Source: Hydractinia symbiolongicarpus (Eukaryota; Cnidaria; Hydrozoa; Anthoathecata; Hydractiniidae). From it: a stretch of 60,000 nt of DNA. The notes under the pieces were generated by a model that did no database searches, was not told where the DNA came from, and saw only the letters and a list, made by a program, of their open reading frames with translations. The stretch's first letter is position 1; every line of letters starts with the position of its first letter. Positions 12,501 to 24,501 of the stretch are shown here, in pieces. The stretch spans positions 24,058,001 to 24,118,000 of the forward strand of contig NC_079883.1 of assembly GCF_029227915.1 (NCBI RefSeq), written 5' to 3'. Position numbers and translations under genes: made by a program.

Positions 12501-13167
12501 TCGCAATGATTACCCCAAAGTCGGAAAGAACGCTATTTTGTAAAACATATCTTATTTTCATAGAAAACTCAATAACCAACTATTTCCAACGTGGATTAAT
12601 GTTCGCGAATGCCAACTTTAAAAAAAACGTCGCGTGGGTCAATTTCCGCGTTAATTCAATAATAATTTGATAATTAAACAAATTCGAGAAAACACGTAAA
12701 TTAATCTACGTCAAGACACAAGAAATTTTAGTTAATTTTTTATTGTTATATTAAACTAAATTTCTTAGTACTTGTAAAAAGAACATTTTTATATTCGCTA
12801 AAATAAATATTTCCGAAATTTCTTGCAAATTATTACCGCGAAAAAAAAAATAAGATTGTGATCCTTGACTCAAATAAGGAGTTGAACTATCACAATATCA
12901 CTTAATTTTTTTAGACTTGCAGGTTATTAAAAACTTTACAAACACAACATTATTTACGAAACTTCTCAACACGCGTTCACTTGCATTCACATACAACACG
13001 CAAATTAAAAAATGTTTCAGCACGGCAAATACTAAAATTGAAGCGCATGCGCAACCGAAAGAGCAAACACTTCGTACCTATCCAATCAGTGCTCGATGCT
13101 TCGTCCACCGGCATATTCCATTTCACTAAGACTGGCTTTTCCGATGACGACAGAATTGACGGTGAAA
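9530..13167 (-). CDS. DWIG-motif beta-sandwich plus helical-domain protein
   Basis: Exons on the minus strand: 13167-13078, 12368-12221, 11465-11128, 10193-10068 and 9582-9530, with all phases consistent and a TAA stop. The start is unresolved; the first exon begins after a CAG acceptor in mid-frame. About 250 residues are visible. The N-terminal part has SSTDWIGVYP, spanning the first intron, then repeated Tyr/Val strands and GNYDVRYL. This pattern fits SKICH/C2-like beta-sandwich domains that carry a DW(I/V)G motif. The C-terminal 150 residues are predicted helical, with spaced Cys, Phe and Gly-Leu pairs (FRGLQELGGALGDVMKAVKD) and no catalytic motif I recognise. The exact family and cellular location are unknown, and no signal peptide is seen in the part available. 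Confidence 0.7.
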
Positions 13168-14832
13168 CTGTGAAAGAACGATTTTGACGGACGATTAGAA
13201 CGTCACTTGAACTATCCAGCTAAAAAAAACTTCAGAAAATTACATTTAAAGCCGCTTTGCACATGTATAGGAAATCTTTTACCATAGCTCGAATCCATAA
13301 AGTATCATGGTTGACCACTATGACAGTGACGAGCACGTGGTCACTTAAGGATAATTTTTAACTCAGAGTAAATTCAAAGAATCTGCAAAAATTACTTGCT
13401 CTGGTTTGTTACAATTCCTAGAATACTCTGCGTTAATAAAAATTAAATGACGCGCATGGGTACGAGGCTAACATTTGTCAACATGTAAGGCAAAATATGT
13501 GAAGCGTAAAAATCCCCCTTCAAATATAATGTCACTGATATATGGATATCTTCCTTTATTTCGCCGAATATGCAATTAACATAAGTTATAAGACCCATTG
13601 GAGACCTATGAAACAAGAGCTGAAGAAACGTTAAATACACGAAGTCTCCCTGGAACCGCCTTAGGGAATTGCAGATGACTTTACAATCCAAGTTTTTAAC
13701 GCATTAGAACATCCTATAATTAAAGATTCTTTCGTTTAGAACATTGTTTTTAAATCTCAACATACTACATACTAATATTAAATATGATCATTTTGTGATA
13801 TTACGTGTTAAATCTCCAATAAAACTCTTATATTTTATAATATTTAGTACGGGTTCAATTCAGCGAATACAAAACTTAGCTGTATTTTGCCTTAATCTAA
13901 ATTTGACGGGTGATGGGAAAGTATTATCTTGGAATGGAAGTTTTGAAAAGAAATTTTAAATGCATGTCCACTTAATGTGGAGTAAACTTCGCGAACGTGG
14001 ATTTAAATTAGAATTTTTTACATCAGTTTTTTCACATTTTTTCTACACCAAATTTTTTCACATTTTTCTACACCACATTTTTTACATTTTTTCTACATCA
14101 AATTTTTCACATTTTTTACATCAAATTTTATACATTTTTTACATCAAATTTTATACATTTTTTCCGATTTAAATTTCTCCATCGACTATAGTTTCGAAAC
14201 AACAATGGAAACTGACGTTTTTATAAATACTTCCGAGAAATTCAATACACAAACAATAAAAATATTTCTTAGAAGATTTAAAATAATTCTAAGAATACTA
14301 TATTATTTATAACTATATTTCAAAATTCTAAGAAATTGTATAATTCTACATGCATTATGTTATATCAATACTTATTCAACATTTCAAGCTAACTGATTGG
14401 TTATTTATAAAATGTAAAAATGATAACAAATTTATCAAAGAGTCAAATGACTCGTGTGTTTTTTTATACTATTTATTTTATTTATTTCTAAAGAAACCTT
14501 CAACAAAGATTGAGTTAAAGCTTGCATTTTCCAACTTTTAACCACACTTTACCACATAATAAAACCTGTGGTGGAGATCTTAAAATCCAGTAGAACAATA
14601 TATCTTCATATAAAAAAGAGACATATTTTTAACTTTATATACAGGTGTGTTTTCACTAACGCAGGCATACCTTAAAAACTCAAAAAGTTACTAGTTAAAC
14701 TATATATTTCAAGTCTGTAAGTCAATCAAATTCCCTAGCATTGGGTCCTTGTGTAAATACACTACTAAATAAAAACATTTAAAGATTGCTCTTAATATAC
14801 CGATCTACATTGAAAATTGCAAAAAAATTAAC
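13168..14832. other. Intergenic AT-rich stretch
   Basis: No supported exon. It probably contains the unseen 5' end of the DWIG-motif gene and the 3' flank of the lectin gene. An 82-codon minus-strand frame at 13443-13691 lacks any domain or matching splice phase. It also holds a T-rich tandem array, listed separately. Confidence 0.4.
14032..14163. repeat. T-rich tandem repeat of about 24-27 bp
   Basis: Five to six imperfect units of the type cacattttttctacaccaaa or acattttttacatcaaattt in direct order. Open frames across it give only low-complexity Phe/Tyr/His peptides. Confidence 0.8.
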
Positions 14833-17800
14833 CTATACAAACCAACGTTTGCTCAAAAACCTACTCACACAATAAGCAGACCACCATCCAGTTCCATCAT
14901 TAACAATAGCAGGAAGGGAAGCAATTTGATAACCTGTTGTGCCTTCCACCAACTGCCATGTGCTCCAAGATCCATGACGTTTGCTTTGCCACATTTTGTA
15001 GAGGACTCCCTTTGTGTCAACCACGAAAACCTGTGATGAAGATTAGAAGTATTAACATTTCTAGCTACATTATATGTTAAGAAAATAGAACTTGGCACAA
15101 ACATGGCGGTGTAATTAGCAAACAAACAGGAAGTCATACTATAAAATCTGAGCAATTACTATGAAAGATTAAAAAAACGCCATTTAATCAATAAGTGACT
15201 ATACCGTCACATCGTAAAAAAGTACAGGAATGTAAAACGACATGTAAAATTCCGTAAATGTAAATATCTTTTTAGTGGTTATAATCATAAAGAATAACAA
15301 AAATGCATTATTAACTTCAAAAAGAAGTCTTACCTCGATGCCAAGATGTATGTTATTACCAATGCTAATGGTATTTGCAATCTTACTGTCAGTAGCTGGC
15401 ACATCATTTCCAATTGTGTTCCACGTACTCCATGTACACCAACCCCATGGGTTCGGCACCTTGTCACATGTTGTCTGCCAGATATGATGAAGCTTACCTT
15501 CATCGCCATGAATAAAAACATTCAATCTACCATTAAAAATGTTAGTATCCATTTGGTGTACAACAGGGGCATGGGAAGTCTTCGGTGCACTATAACCAGT
15601 CTTGTCCCATGCTGACCATTTCACTGAACTTGTCTGCCAAGATCGATATAAAAAACCATTTGTTGAAACCATAAATGCCTCTAACAACTACAAGACAATA
15701 AAAGGAAGATTATAAAATCAAGAAAACTTTCGATTATGTTTTTCACATTCTAAATAAAAATTAAAATTTTCAACAACCCCCATTCGCATAACTGCAGTGA
15801 CTCATAATTACATTTCTTAGTTACCTTCGTAAAGTCATTGTATACAATGGCCGCATCAGTCAATAACTTGGCAGAACTGCCACCAATCATCTGCCAACTT
15901 GATGACACTAAATTTTCCTTGTTTAGGCTAGACCAATATAAATGGGACGCATTTGTGTAAGATCTTGCCACAACATACAACTTTTCACTAACATTCTGCA
16001 GAGATACACTATCCAAGCCTCTGACTGTACTTCCTAAAATACAGGTGTTCAACAGTTTTTAAATAAGGTGGTTTGTCACGTTTTGAATACTTCATATTAC
16101 ACTATGTATTATTTTTAAAGAATACACAAATCACTGTTGGTGGAAAAGGCCTCATTAAAAAACCATCCTTACACATTCATTCTTCTACTTACTTGGATAT
16201 TCCGTTAAGTGCAGCAAAATGTTACTGATAAGCATGGTAATGCACAAAGATATAAAAAGGACAAGATATATACAGCACCTTCATCATAAGGTAAGTTTCC
16301 ACCAACTTGTACCCATTTACCAAACTGTGGTCCTGGCAATATTCGATTTGCAAAGACTTGACCATTAGTTGATTGAAAGAGCAAAAAGGTAACATTACCA
16401 GATTGGCGAAGACTTATAGGATTCGAATACACATCTGTTCCTTCAGGTAGAATTATTTTGTTCCTGTTAAAGGAATTTTAAACTGATTAAAACCATAGTA
16501 TATACTAACCAAAAAACTAAATATCTGTGAAAATATAAACAAAAAATGCTTTCTTCCCAGTTGTATTATAAAAAAAAATTGTATCTCAATCAAAAAACAT
16601 AAATGCTGCCAGGGGCTGATCCAGAAATTTATTTTAGGCGTCGATAGCGCTGCTGATAAATTTTTTTTAAGGCAACATGAATACATGGCTTTAGCATATG
16701 GATCGTCTTCTTTTTTAGTAAAGACGTAGTTTCTTTATGAAAATATATCTCCTCTGTGATTAAAGGTATAAATATAATAGAAGATATAAAATATCCAGAA
16801 AAAAAGAAATAATGCAATTCTCAAGCATTTTAAACTATGAGTATCTAATTTGGGCGCCCAAATTAGATGTCCCCAAAATCAGTATACTGATGTCGAAATT
16901 AACCTGGATCAGCCCTTGGCTGCAAATATGTTATCCAACCATAATATTTTACAACCTCCCCTAAACCAACTGGCTGGTCCTACGATATAACATTCAGTTC
17001 CATGTAAGTCAGGCAGCTATATATCAGCATAAAGGCCTCTTAAGTTTTTGTCCAATGACCCAATATATTTTAAAGTTAAAAATAATGTTTGGCATTAATG
17101 TTATTAACCTGGAGTATGTAAAAATAATTGTAACAAAAAATTGGAAAAACTACATATATACAGAAGTGTTTTTTAATACGCTGATCAGCGAAAACATGTA
17201 TAAAGTATTGTTAACAGATAAAAAAATTGTGGAATTTAAGTTTGTGCACAGGAGTTTGAGAAATACAAGGGCAATTGAATCCCACACAACAAATAATCAA
17301 GAAACAGTATTATAAGACATACACACATATATATATATAAGAGCTTGTATATATTGATACAGAATGGTTTATTTAAATCATTGACAAAGATACAGCAATT
17401 TCCGATGTGACAGATGACTATGGTATCATCATAGCTGAAGTCCACAAATACCTCAAAGGCTACTTCATGGCGAAAATTTGTTTTATGTTGAACAGAACGG
17501 TTTGCAGTCTATTTATTAAAATATGTTTTTTTGTTGCTCAAATCTTTGTTCATGATAAGATAATAATGTAACCCTAATTTTTTTCACATTTTTACAGTGA
17601 TTTTCTTTCACCTGAGTAAAAATGTATATTTTTATATAATCTGGGAATAGTCTGGACTGTCTGTCGGGGTTATGAAGTTGTGCTCAGAAATAACATGAGA
17701 AATTTCCCCATGCACTAACTTGTCGAAAATTTTCATAGAAATTGGCAAACTTGATAATCCAATCCTGTATCTTTATTAAGTTTTATTAAACTAAATATTT

Positions 17801-20800
17801 TTCAATACTTTTGGTCTCAATAGGAGAGACCACCAAAAATCATGTCTGCTAACAGGTGGATTAACATAAGTAGTGCCAGAAAACATTTTTGCTAGTTTCG
17901 CACCAACACTGACAAAGTTCATCATCATCATCATCATCATTCTCGGCTTAACGTCCGTTTTCCATGCTAGCATGGGTTGGACGGGGTATATTAATGACCC
18001 TCTTCCAATCTGATCTAGACTGTGTTAGATCTAAACTCAACTTCCTCTCTATCAAGTCTGTCCTTATAACCTCCTGCCAAGTCTTTCTCGGTCTGCCTCT
18101 GGGCTTTGTCCCAGGAACTATCAAGTCTCTACACTTTCTTACCCAATTATCCTCCTCCATTCTTTCCAAGTGCCCCAGCCAATTCAATCTTCTTATCTGG
18201 ATAACATCTTTAATTCTACAGAGACTTAGCCTGCTTCTTAGCTCATCTGAACTCTTTCTGTCTCTCAGACTGGCCTTACACATCCACCTAACCATTCTCA
18301 TATCATTCCTTTCTAAACGGCCAAGATCTTCCTGCTTCACTGCCCATGTCTCACTACCGTACAACATAACACTTCTTACACAGGCCTCATACAACCTACC
18401 TTTTACCTCAATTGACAGGACTCTGCTAGTCAATAAAGGAAGTAACTCTCTAAACTTTTTCCAAGCAGAACCTATCCTGCAAGTAACACTTCTTCCAACA
18501 CCCCCTTCACTGCCCAACATATCACCTAAGTAACAGAAGTTCTTGACTATCTCTAACGAGCCACTGTTGTACATCATTAAAGCTGGAAATACTTCATTCT
18601 CTATAATCTCACCTTTGCAACGCTTGCATACAAACTGTATGCCAGCTCTTAACCTTCCACTAATACTACTGCACTTCTTATGTACCCAATGCTTGCAAGT
18701 CTGACAAAAAATTGAGTTACTACCAACCCCTTTCCTGCAAACTCCACAAGGCCACTTTCCAACTACAAGGTCACACTTGGCTGCAATGCTACTTATCATG
18801 ACTTTAGACTTTGCTGTGTTTACCTTCAGCCCTTTCTCTTCTAGTCCTTTCTTCCACTTCTCAAACTTTTCAACTAATTCTTCCATCGACTCTGCTATGA
18901 GAACCAAATCATCTGCATACAATAACTCCCATGGGCAACCTGTTCTGAACTCCATCGACAGCGCTTCTAAGACTAGAATAAACAACAAAGGACTAAGTAC
19001 AGAACCCTGATGTACACCAACATTTACACTAAATTCATCACTAAGTGAATCGTTAATCCTGACACGACTTCTAGCATTGCTGTACATAGACTGAACCATC
19101 GTAACTAGCCACTCATCCACACCTAATTTTCTCATAGCCCACCAAATAACTTTACGTGGCACTCTATCAAAAGCTTTCTCTAAATCTACAAAGGCAAAAT
19201 AGAGATTCTTTCTCTTTCCTAAATACTTTTCCTGAAGCTGTCTGAGTAAAAATATTGCATCTGTAGTGCCACGCCCTGGAACAAAACCAAATTGCATCTT
19301 ATCTATATCAATTCTTTCTCTAAGTAACTTATCAATCACTCTTTCAATAACTTTCATTACTTGATCAACCAACTTCAAACCTCTATAGTTACCCCTTTCT
19401 AATGCATCACCCTTGCCCTTGAAACAATTCACTATTACACTCGACTGCCACTCACTCGGAATAGCACCATCCTTTATAATCTGGTTAGCAAGACTTGTAA
19501 TAAGCTCAACTCCAATATATCCAGATGCTTTTACCATCTCTGCAACAATACCTGATACTCCTGCAGCCTTGCCAATCTTCATTTTCCTAATAGCCTCCAC
19601 TACCCATTCTGTCTTGATCTGCATGGCTGGCCCTTCTACGACATCATCATCAGACAAATTATCCTCGTCCCAATCAAACTCAGTGTTAAGCAACCTCTGA
19701 TAATGATTCTTCCAAGCTACCCTTTTCTCCTCCTCTGTGCTAGCCAAAACACCTTCATCATTACGTATACACTTCTCACCTACAATATCTTGATTAGTCT
19801 TCTTCATTTGCTTTGCTATCTTGAATACCTCATTGCGCTGGTCTTCCCTTCTTAACACATCTGCAAATCTGTTTCTCTCTGCTTCTGATTTTGCCTTATA
19901 CACTGCTGTACGAGCCCGACGCTTAGCTTCTAAGTAAATATTTTTACTACCACCTGACTTCCACTCTTTCCAAAGTTTCCTCTTTTCCTTTATACACTGG
20001 TCAACCTCATTATTCCACCACCAGGTCTGTCTATGTCTAGCTGGTCCTTTCGTCCACCCACAGGTATCATCAGAAGCTTCTAGAAGACAATTCTTCAAGG
20101 TAGTCCAAGTACTTTCAACATTGTCACTATCACATTGACTATTGTAGGCTAACTGCTGAACTTTCGCACTAAATTGTCTTGCTACAATCTCTTCCTTCAG
20201 CTTCCAGACTTTTCGACGGGGCCTGTACTTTCTCTTGGCTTCTCTGACACTCTTCAAGATAATATCACAAACCAGCAACCTATGCTGGGAAACACACTCT
20301 TCCCCCGATATAACTTTCACGTCCTTCACCACTTTCTTGTCTGACTTTCTAACCAAAAAGTAATCTATCTGTGTCTTACAACCACCTGACTCATATGTTA
20401 TCAGCCTACTCTGTCTCTTACTGAATGATGTGTTGCAAACCACCATGTCCGTTGCCATTCCAAACTCAAGCAATCTCTCCCCTTCCTTATTTCTGCTCCC
20501 AAATCCATAGCCTCCATGCACACCTCTATAACCTTCAGATGACTTCCCAACATGACCATTAAAGTCGCCGCCCACCATGACAAGTTCAGTGTCTCCAAAC
20601 TTTGATGTGACTGCTATTAACTCATCATAAAACTTATCTTTATCTTCCTCACTGAGTCCACACTGTGGAGCATAAACTGACAGAAAAGTGACAATCCTAT
20701 TACCTATCAAAAACTTTATCACTATAATACGACTATTAACACGCATAACATCTATTACTTTTTCTACCCACTTTTCTGCAACGAATATGCCAACTCCTCC

Positions 20801-23447
20801 ATATCCATCACTATTACCAATCCAAAAAAGCTTATACCTTGCCCTCCTACCTTCCACAAATCTCACTGAAGCTTCTCTCCACCTAACTTCCTGAACACAA
20901 CACATATCAACAGATCTACGTTCTATCATTTCAACTACTTCACCTGCTCTACCTCTCAGAGTACCAACATTTACGCTAAAGTTATGAATTGAATGTGTTT
21001 AAAATTTCTTTTGGGTGAGATGTTTCTGTAACATTGTTTTGGACTACTCGATTCATTGAGGTAGTATTGCCTGACCTATCAGAAACCAGTTTTTTTAAGG
21101 TTTTGCCAAGTTGTTTTGGCTTTTTTGAAAGTCATACAAAACGTCATTATAGTACTCGTTTTTGAGTCAATTTTTGATTCCTAATACCTGGTTTTCCTTT
21201 TTTGTTTGAAAGCTTCCCAGTCTATGATAGATTTTGTTTTTGATGCTTTTAGGGCATGTTTGTCAGACACTGTTTTAACAATTTTATTCAGTTTCTCACA
21301 TGCTTCATCCAGGTCATTATAAGTATTAAAATATGACTAAAGTTATTGTAGATTAGGATGGGTGACAGTAGGGGAAGAATATGAAAGAATATGAAATGAC
21401 AACTCTACATGAACAGGTATTTTATTCTGCTGTTTTTAGAAGCTTTAAGAATGCTTACTGTTTCCACTGGTAACTTTTATTTTATTTTCATGCATCATTT
21501 TGTATTTCTTAAGGAATGCTGGTGTCAAGGAATATAAAAGGAATATATTCTGATATGTGGTTAGTCCAGGGATAAAACCCATATCAGAAAGTGAAAAAGG
21601 AGCTGTGGAAACAAAATAAAGGATTTAAATAAATTGTGCATTATCATTTACAATTTTTTTAGCAAAGTTAAGTACACAAATATTGGCTCCAACAGTCTCT
21701 CAATGGTACAAATTTTACGTTTTTTGCATAACTTGTAGTACTTGTATTAACACTGGGAGCGATATGCTCTCTATTAAGCAATCAGGGCCTTACCTAATAA
21801 TTTTGCTACAAACCAGACATAACGTTTACAGCAAGTTTTAAAAAATGGCTTCTTTCTGCATGTATCGATATGCCATGCTGGACACCACTCCTCCATAATA
21901 GGAGTAGGAAAAGTCTACAAAAAATGTGAAGATCACATACAATTTTGCAATTTTAAAAATGCCCGGGGAATGAGTTTGTCAATAAAGGCTTGCATTATCT
22001 ACAAAATAAGGAAATACATTTGTTGTGTACGAATTAAAAATTTATAGCTAGCATATCAGGCTTTTCAGGAATATTTGAGTAGGTGTGTGATGATTCGCAT
22101 GTGTAAATTAAGTAATGCATGCGATGTAAAACGCATGTGCTAAGGATGTTACCCGTGCGATACGGGCTCCAAGGTTAGATTTTAATGCGCATTCATTTTG
22201 CGGTAGAAAAATGGGGGATGTTTTAAATCGTGAGTCCCAAACACGCTGATCGGGCGTCTACTGGTATAGCGACTCTCTCAATCTTAACTTCTTTTCTACA
22301 TGTCCGAAAAATAGCATGCATGACTATACTGTCATTTTTATTTTTGTTTATTTTTCAGGTCATCACAAGTAAATAGGCAAAAATATGCTTTGTTTTCAAA
22401 TTAAAAAATCTTTATCCACGTGGCTTAAATGTGTATATTCCGCCTGTAAGTGCAGTTTTGCAGACTTGCTTCATCCTTACGTTTAGGATGTACCATATTA
22501 CTATTTTCACCAACACCGAAACATGTGCACTTTACAGAACAAACAGACTAAACATTGCTGCGGTAGATCACAGATGAGAAAATTTTTGCGCGGTGGGGGT
22601 ATGACATTTCAATTTTTGTAATCATTTTTATTAATACCAAACATACCTATATTATTATGAAAGTGGACAGGCAGAGAAATATTTTAAACTTTTTATTAGC
22701 ATGTGTGCTCTCCTCTAAAGATCACCTTTGAGCATCAGAAAAATATACATGTTGATGTCTGAAGCAGCTACCACTAAGTATTGCAATAATTTTAGTCATA
22801 GATTAGACTACAGAAAAAATTACGTGTGAATCACTGAAATCGGCAATTTTAGTTGCTTTTTTTTCGCTCAAAAGCCTGCCCAAACGCACTTTGTGCACCA
22901 GCATTTTTGCAAAATTATTTTTAAAGATGGTTTATAGCTGAAACCATGAAGTTATGTGGCTGCGGAGTTGCCAGATAGTCCCTCTAGCTAGAGCTGTTTT
23001 TGTTTAGACAATCATGTGATTAGGACGAACGCTAGCTAGCTATATAGATGAATTCCGTTGTTAACATTTTCAGCAAGAAGCTCTTTGACTCTGTCATTTG
23101 CGTGGCAGGAAAAAATATGGGGATACTGCCGAAAACAAATAAACAAATACTGTTGCTAAGGAATTCATCATGTCACAATCATACAAAGCTGATAGCCACT
23201 GGTAAATATTTAATAAAAGGCTGACAAAATTTCCTTACCATGAACCCTTTTCTTGATCAAGTGAAGCTGCCTTTTTATGGGCTGTTACACACCAGTACAA
23301 AACACTACTAGCAGAGCGAAATACGAGTGCATTATCGTTCCAGTCACCATCGCCTAAAAACACCACACTTGGTCTTGAATTCAACTGGTTAGCAGATGAC
23401 CAAGGCAATATAAACAATGAAAGAATAAGGACAATCATTATTTCCAA
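14833..23447 (-). CDS. Secreted PLL-like beta-propeller lectin
   Basis: Exons on the minus strand: 23447-23239, 16463-16279, 16033-15825, 15687-15334 and 15030-14833. Together they make 1155 nt, or 384 residues plus stop, in consistent phase. The N-terminus is a signal peptide (MEIMIVLILSLFILPWSSA). The mature part repeats a motif of the form G-x-LY-x-x-WQT...WS-x-W-x-x-G, seen as NGFLYRSWQTSS, GKLHHIWQTT and GVLYKMWQS. It is typical of Photorhabdus lectin (PLL)-like sugar-binding propellers. A secreted carbohydrate-binding role, perhaps in defence or matrix, is inferred. The first intron is 6.8 kb and contains a LINE. The last exon reads to TAG at 14833-14835, but a strong GTGAGT donor near 14870 means the true C-terminus could lie in an unseen further exon. 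Confidence 0.8.
16605..16923. mobile_element. Small inverted-repeat element (MITE-like) in lectin intron 1
   Basis: The left end gctgccaggggctgatccag (16605-16624) is the reverse complement of the right end (16904-16923) at 18 of 20 positions. The 319-bp span has no coding frame of note. Part of its right half, including ccaaaatcagtata, is found in diverged form at 28765-28850, so it belongs to a repeated family. Confidence 0.7.
17922..20990 (-). mobile_element. RTE-like non-LTR retrotransposon (LINE), 5' truncated
   Basis: About 3.07 kb on the minus strand. One long open frame codes endonuclease and reverse transcriptase. The 3' end is a short (ATG)n run, seen as catcatcat at 17921-17940, as is usual for RTE-type elements that end in short tandem repeats rather than poly(A). 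The coding frame can be followed upstream of its first Met to about 21000 (NVGTLRGRAG), where similarity to the usual endonuclease start ends, so the copy is 5' truncated. It sits in lectin intron 1 in the same direction as that gene. Confidence 0.85.
17948..20929 (-). CDS. LINE endonuclease/reverse transcriptase with PHD-like finger
   Basis: The frame has 993 codons without interruption. An apurinic-type endonuclease occupies roughly residues 1-200 (CVQEVRW near 11, GDFNGHVG at 121-128, TQIDYF near 186). The reverse transcriptase lies at roughly 450-720, with the catalytic YADD near 671. It is followed by a Cys4-His-Cys3 finger of PHD type at about 724-769 (CGVC, CQTC, HKKC, CKRC). The C-terminal region ends with GHLERM and a basic KPRGRPRKTW. 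The protein nicks target DNA and copies its own RNA there. The intact frame suggests fairly recent insertion, although the real start lies slightly upstream and may be missing. The clade call (RTE-like) rests on motif order, not on a tree. Confidence 0.9.
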   Translation of the reverse strand: MIERRSVDMCCVQEVRWREASVRFVEGRRARYKLFWIGNSDGYGGVGIFVAEKWVEKVIDVMRVNSRIIVIKFLIGNRIVTFLSVYAPQCGLSEEDKDKFYDELIAVTSKFGDTELVMVGGDFNGHVGKSSEGYRGVHGGYGFGSRNKEGERLLEFGMATDMVVCNTSFSKRQSRLITYESGGCKTQIDYFLVRKSDKKVVKDVKVISGEECVSQHRLLVCDIILKSVREAKRKYRPRRKVWKLKEEIVARQFSAKVQQLAYNSQCDSDNVESTWTTLKNCLLEASDDTCGWTKGPARHRQTWWWNNEVDQCIKEKRKLWKEWKSGGSKNIYLEAKRRARTAVYKAKSEAERNRFADVLRREDQRNEVFKIAKQMKKTNQDIVGEKCIRNDEGVLASTEEEKRVAWKNHYQRLLNTEFDWDEDNLSDDDVVEGPAMQIKTEWVVEAIRKMKIGKAAGVSGIVAEMVKASGYIGVELITSLANQIIKDGAIPSEWQSSVIVNCFKGKGDALERGNYRGLKLVDQVMKVIERVIDKLLRERIDIDKMQFGFVPGRGTTDAIFLLRQLQEKYLGKRKNLYFAFVDLEKAFDRVPRKVIWWAMRKLGVDEWLVTMVQSMYSNARSRVRINDSLSDEFSVNVGVHQGSVLSPLLFILVLEALSMEFRTGCPWELLYADDLVLIAESMEELVEKFEKWKKGLEEKGLKVNTAKSKVMISSIAAKCDLVVGKWPCGVCRKGVGSNSIFCQTCKHWVHKKCSSISGRLRAGIQFVCKRCKGEIIENEVFPALMMYNSGSLEIVKNFCYLGDMLGSEGGVGRSVTCRIGSAWKKFRELLPLLTSRVLSIEVKGRLYEACVRSVMLYGSETWAVKQEDLGRLERNDMRMVRWMCKASLRDRKSSDELRSRLSLCRIKDVIQIRRLNWLGHLERMEEDNWVRKCRDLIVPGTKPRGRPRKTWQEVIRTDLIERKLSLDLTQSRSDWKRVINIPRPTHASMENGR
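20991..23238. other. Remainder of lectin intron 1, no gene seen
   Basis: AT-rich intronic sequence with no frame that matches a family and no clear repeat ends. A short stretch near 22080-22200 has repeated gcatg/gcgatg words. Nothing else is supported. Confidence 0.4.
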
Positions 23448-24501
23448 AGGAAAACCTATTAGCCAGCTGGCCAGTTAAGTTTTTTTTTTAAAAAAAAACA
23501 GACGATCACTGATTTATCATATGACTTTTACCGCACAATGGACATTCATTCATGTAAGACTACATAGATGGCAAAATACATGAAATAAAAAACAGACCAT
23601 CGTGACCCCGGGCCGAGCCTGCCCCATGGTGAAGAATGTAAGAACAATAATAATATCAGGTAACTTTTTTGCATTTAGTATTTATAAAAACTTATAAATT
23701 TTTGCTTATAAATAATAAAAATCTATTGTTATCAAAAACAATCTGATGAAAATTTGGCAGCAATATATTTTAACTCGTAACATTATCTTCCAGTTCACTT
23801 TTGTAACAAACACGATACTAAACAACATTAACCGATGCGTAAAGTTTAGATTGAGATTGAAAAAACAGAAATGAAACCTTTAGTTCGGTATATGCAGCCT
23901 CGTCTTTATGCTTCTGTCTTAACATAAAAAAGCACTGGGGACAAGTTAAGCAATATTCCACTCTATGACATTATAAAGACTGAGTTTCTTATTATTACTT
24001 TACCTTTATACTATAATCTTAGCATAATAAAAGACTATTTTTTTTAATTTCTCCATTTCCCCCCCTGGAATCAAGCATTGCAACTGCCCGTGGGTTTTTT
24101 TATTTCTTGTGTTTTATTTCTCGTGTTATTATTCGGTATGGTCCTTTATTTTAACCATGGGCATATCCCATAATGCACAGCATTCTAGGAATGCAGCTCT
24201 GCCGTATTCTTGGAAAAATGTTGTCTATGTATGTACCGCTTAACCAAATTGTTATGATTTGAAGAAAGGCTTGCCAGTTTGTCATTTATTAACTTCTAAT
24301 ATCGTAACTTGCTTTTGGAATACAATACATGATATTTTATAAAAGGAAGACAAGTTACTTTATTTATATTAACTGTTGTTTACTACTCCAGATTCTGACA
24401 TTCAGCAATGTGGGTGACGACAAGTTGAACTTATCTAAACCCTAAATCTCACGTAAGAACTTCAGTAGTGTCGATTTTGTGGTAACCACATCTTATGAAC
24501 G
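23448..24501. promoter_or_regulatory. Divergent promoter region between lectin and JAK genes
   Basis: The start codons of the lectin (minus) and JAK (plus) genes are 1.05 kb apart and point away from each other, so promoters for both must lie here unless 5' UTR introns extend further. I see no clear TATA box at a convincing distance. An ATG at 24495, seven bases before the JAK start, opens a short out-of-frame upstream frame overlapping the JAK start. Confidence 0.5.

Noticed and set aside
13443-13691. 82-codon minus-strand frame upstream of the DWIG gene
   Set aside because: No domain, no signal peptide and no donor in matching phase with the exon at 13167. It may be chance.
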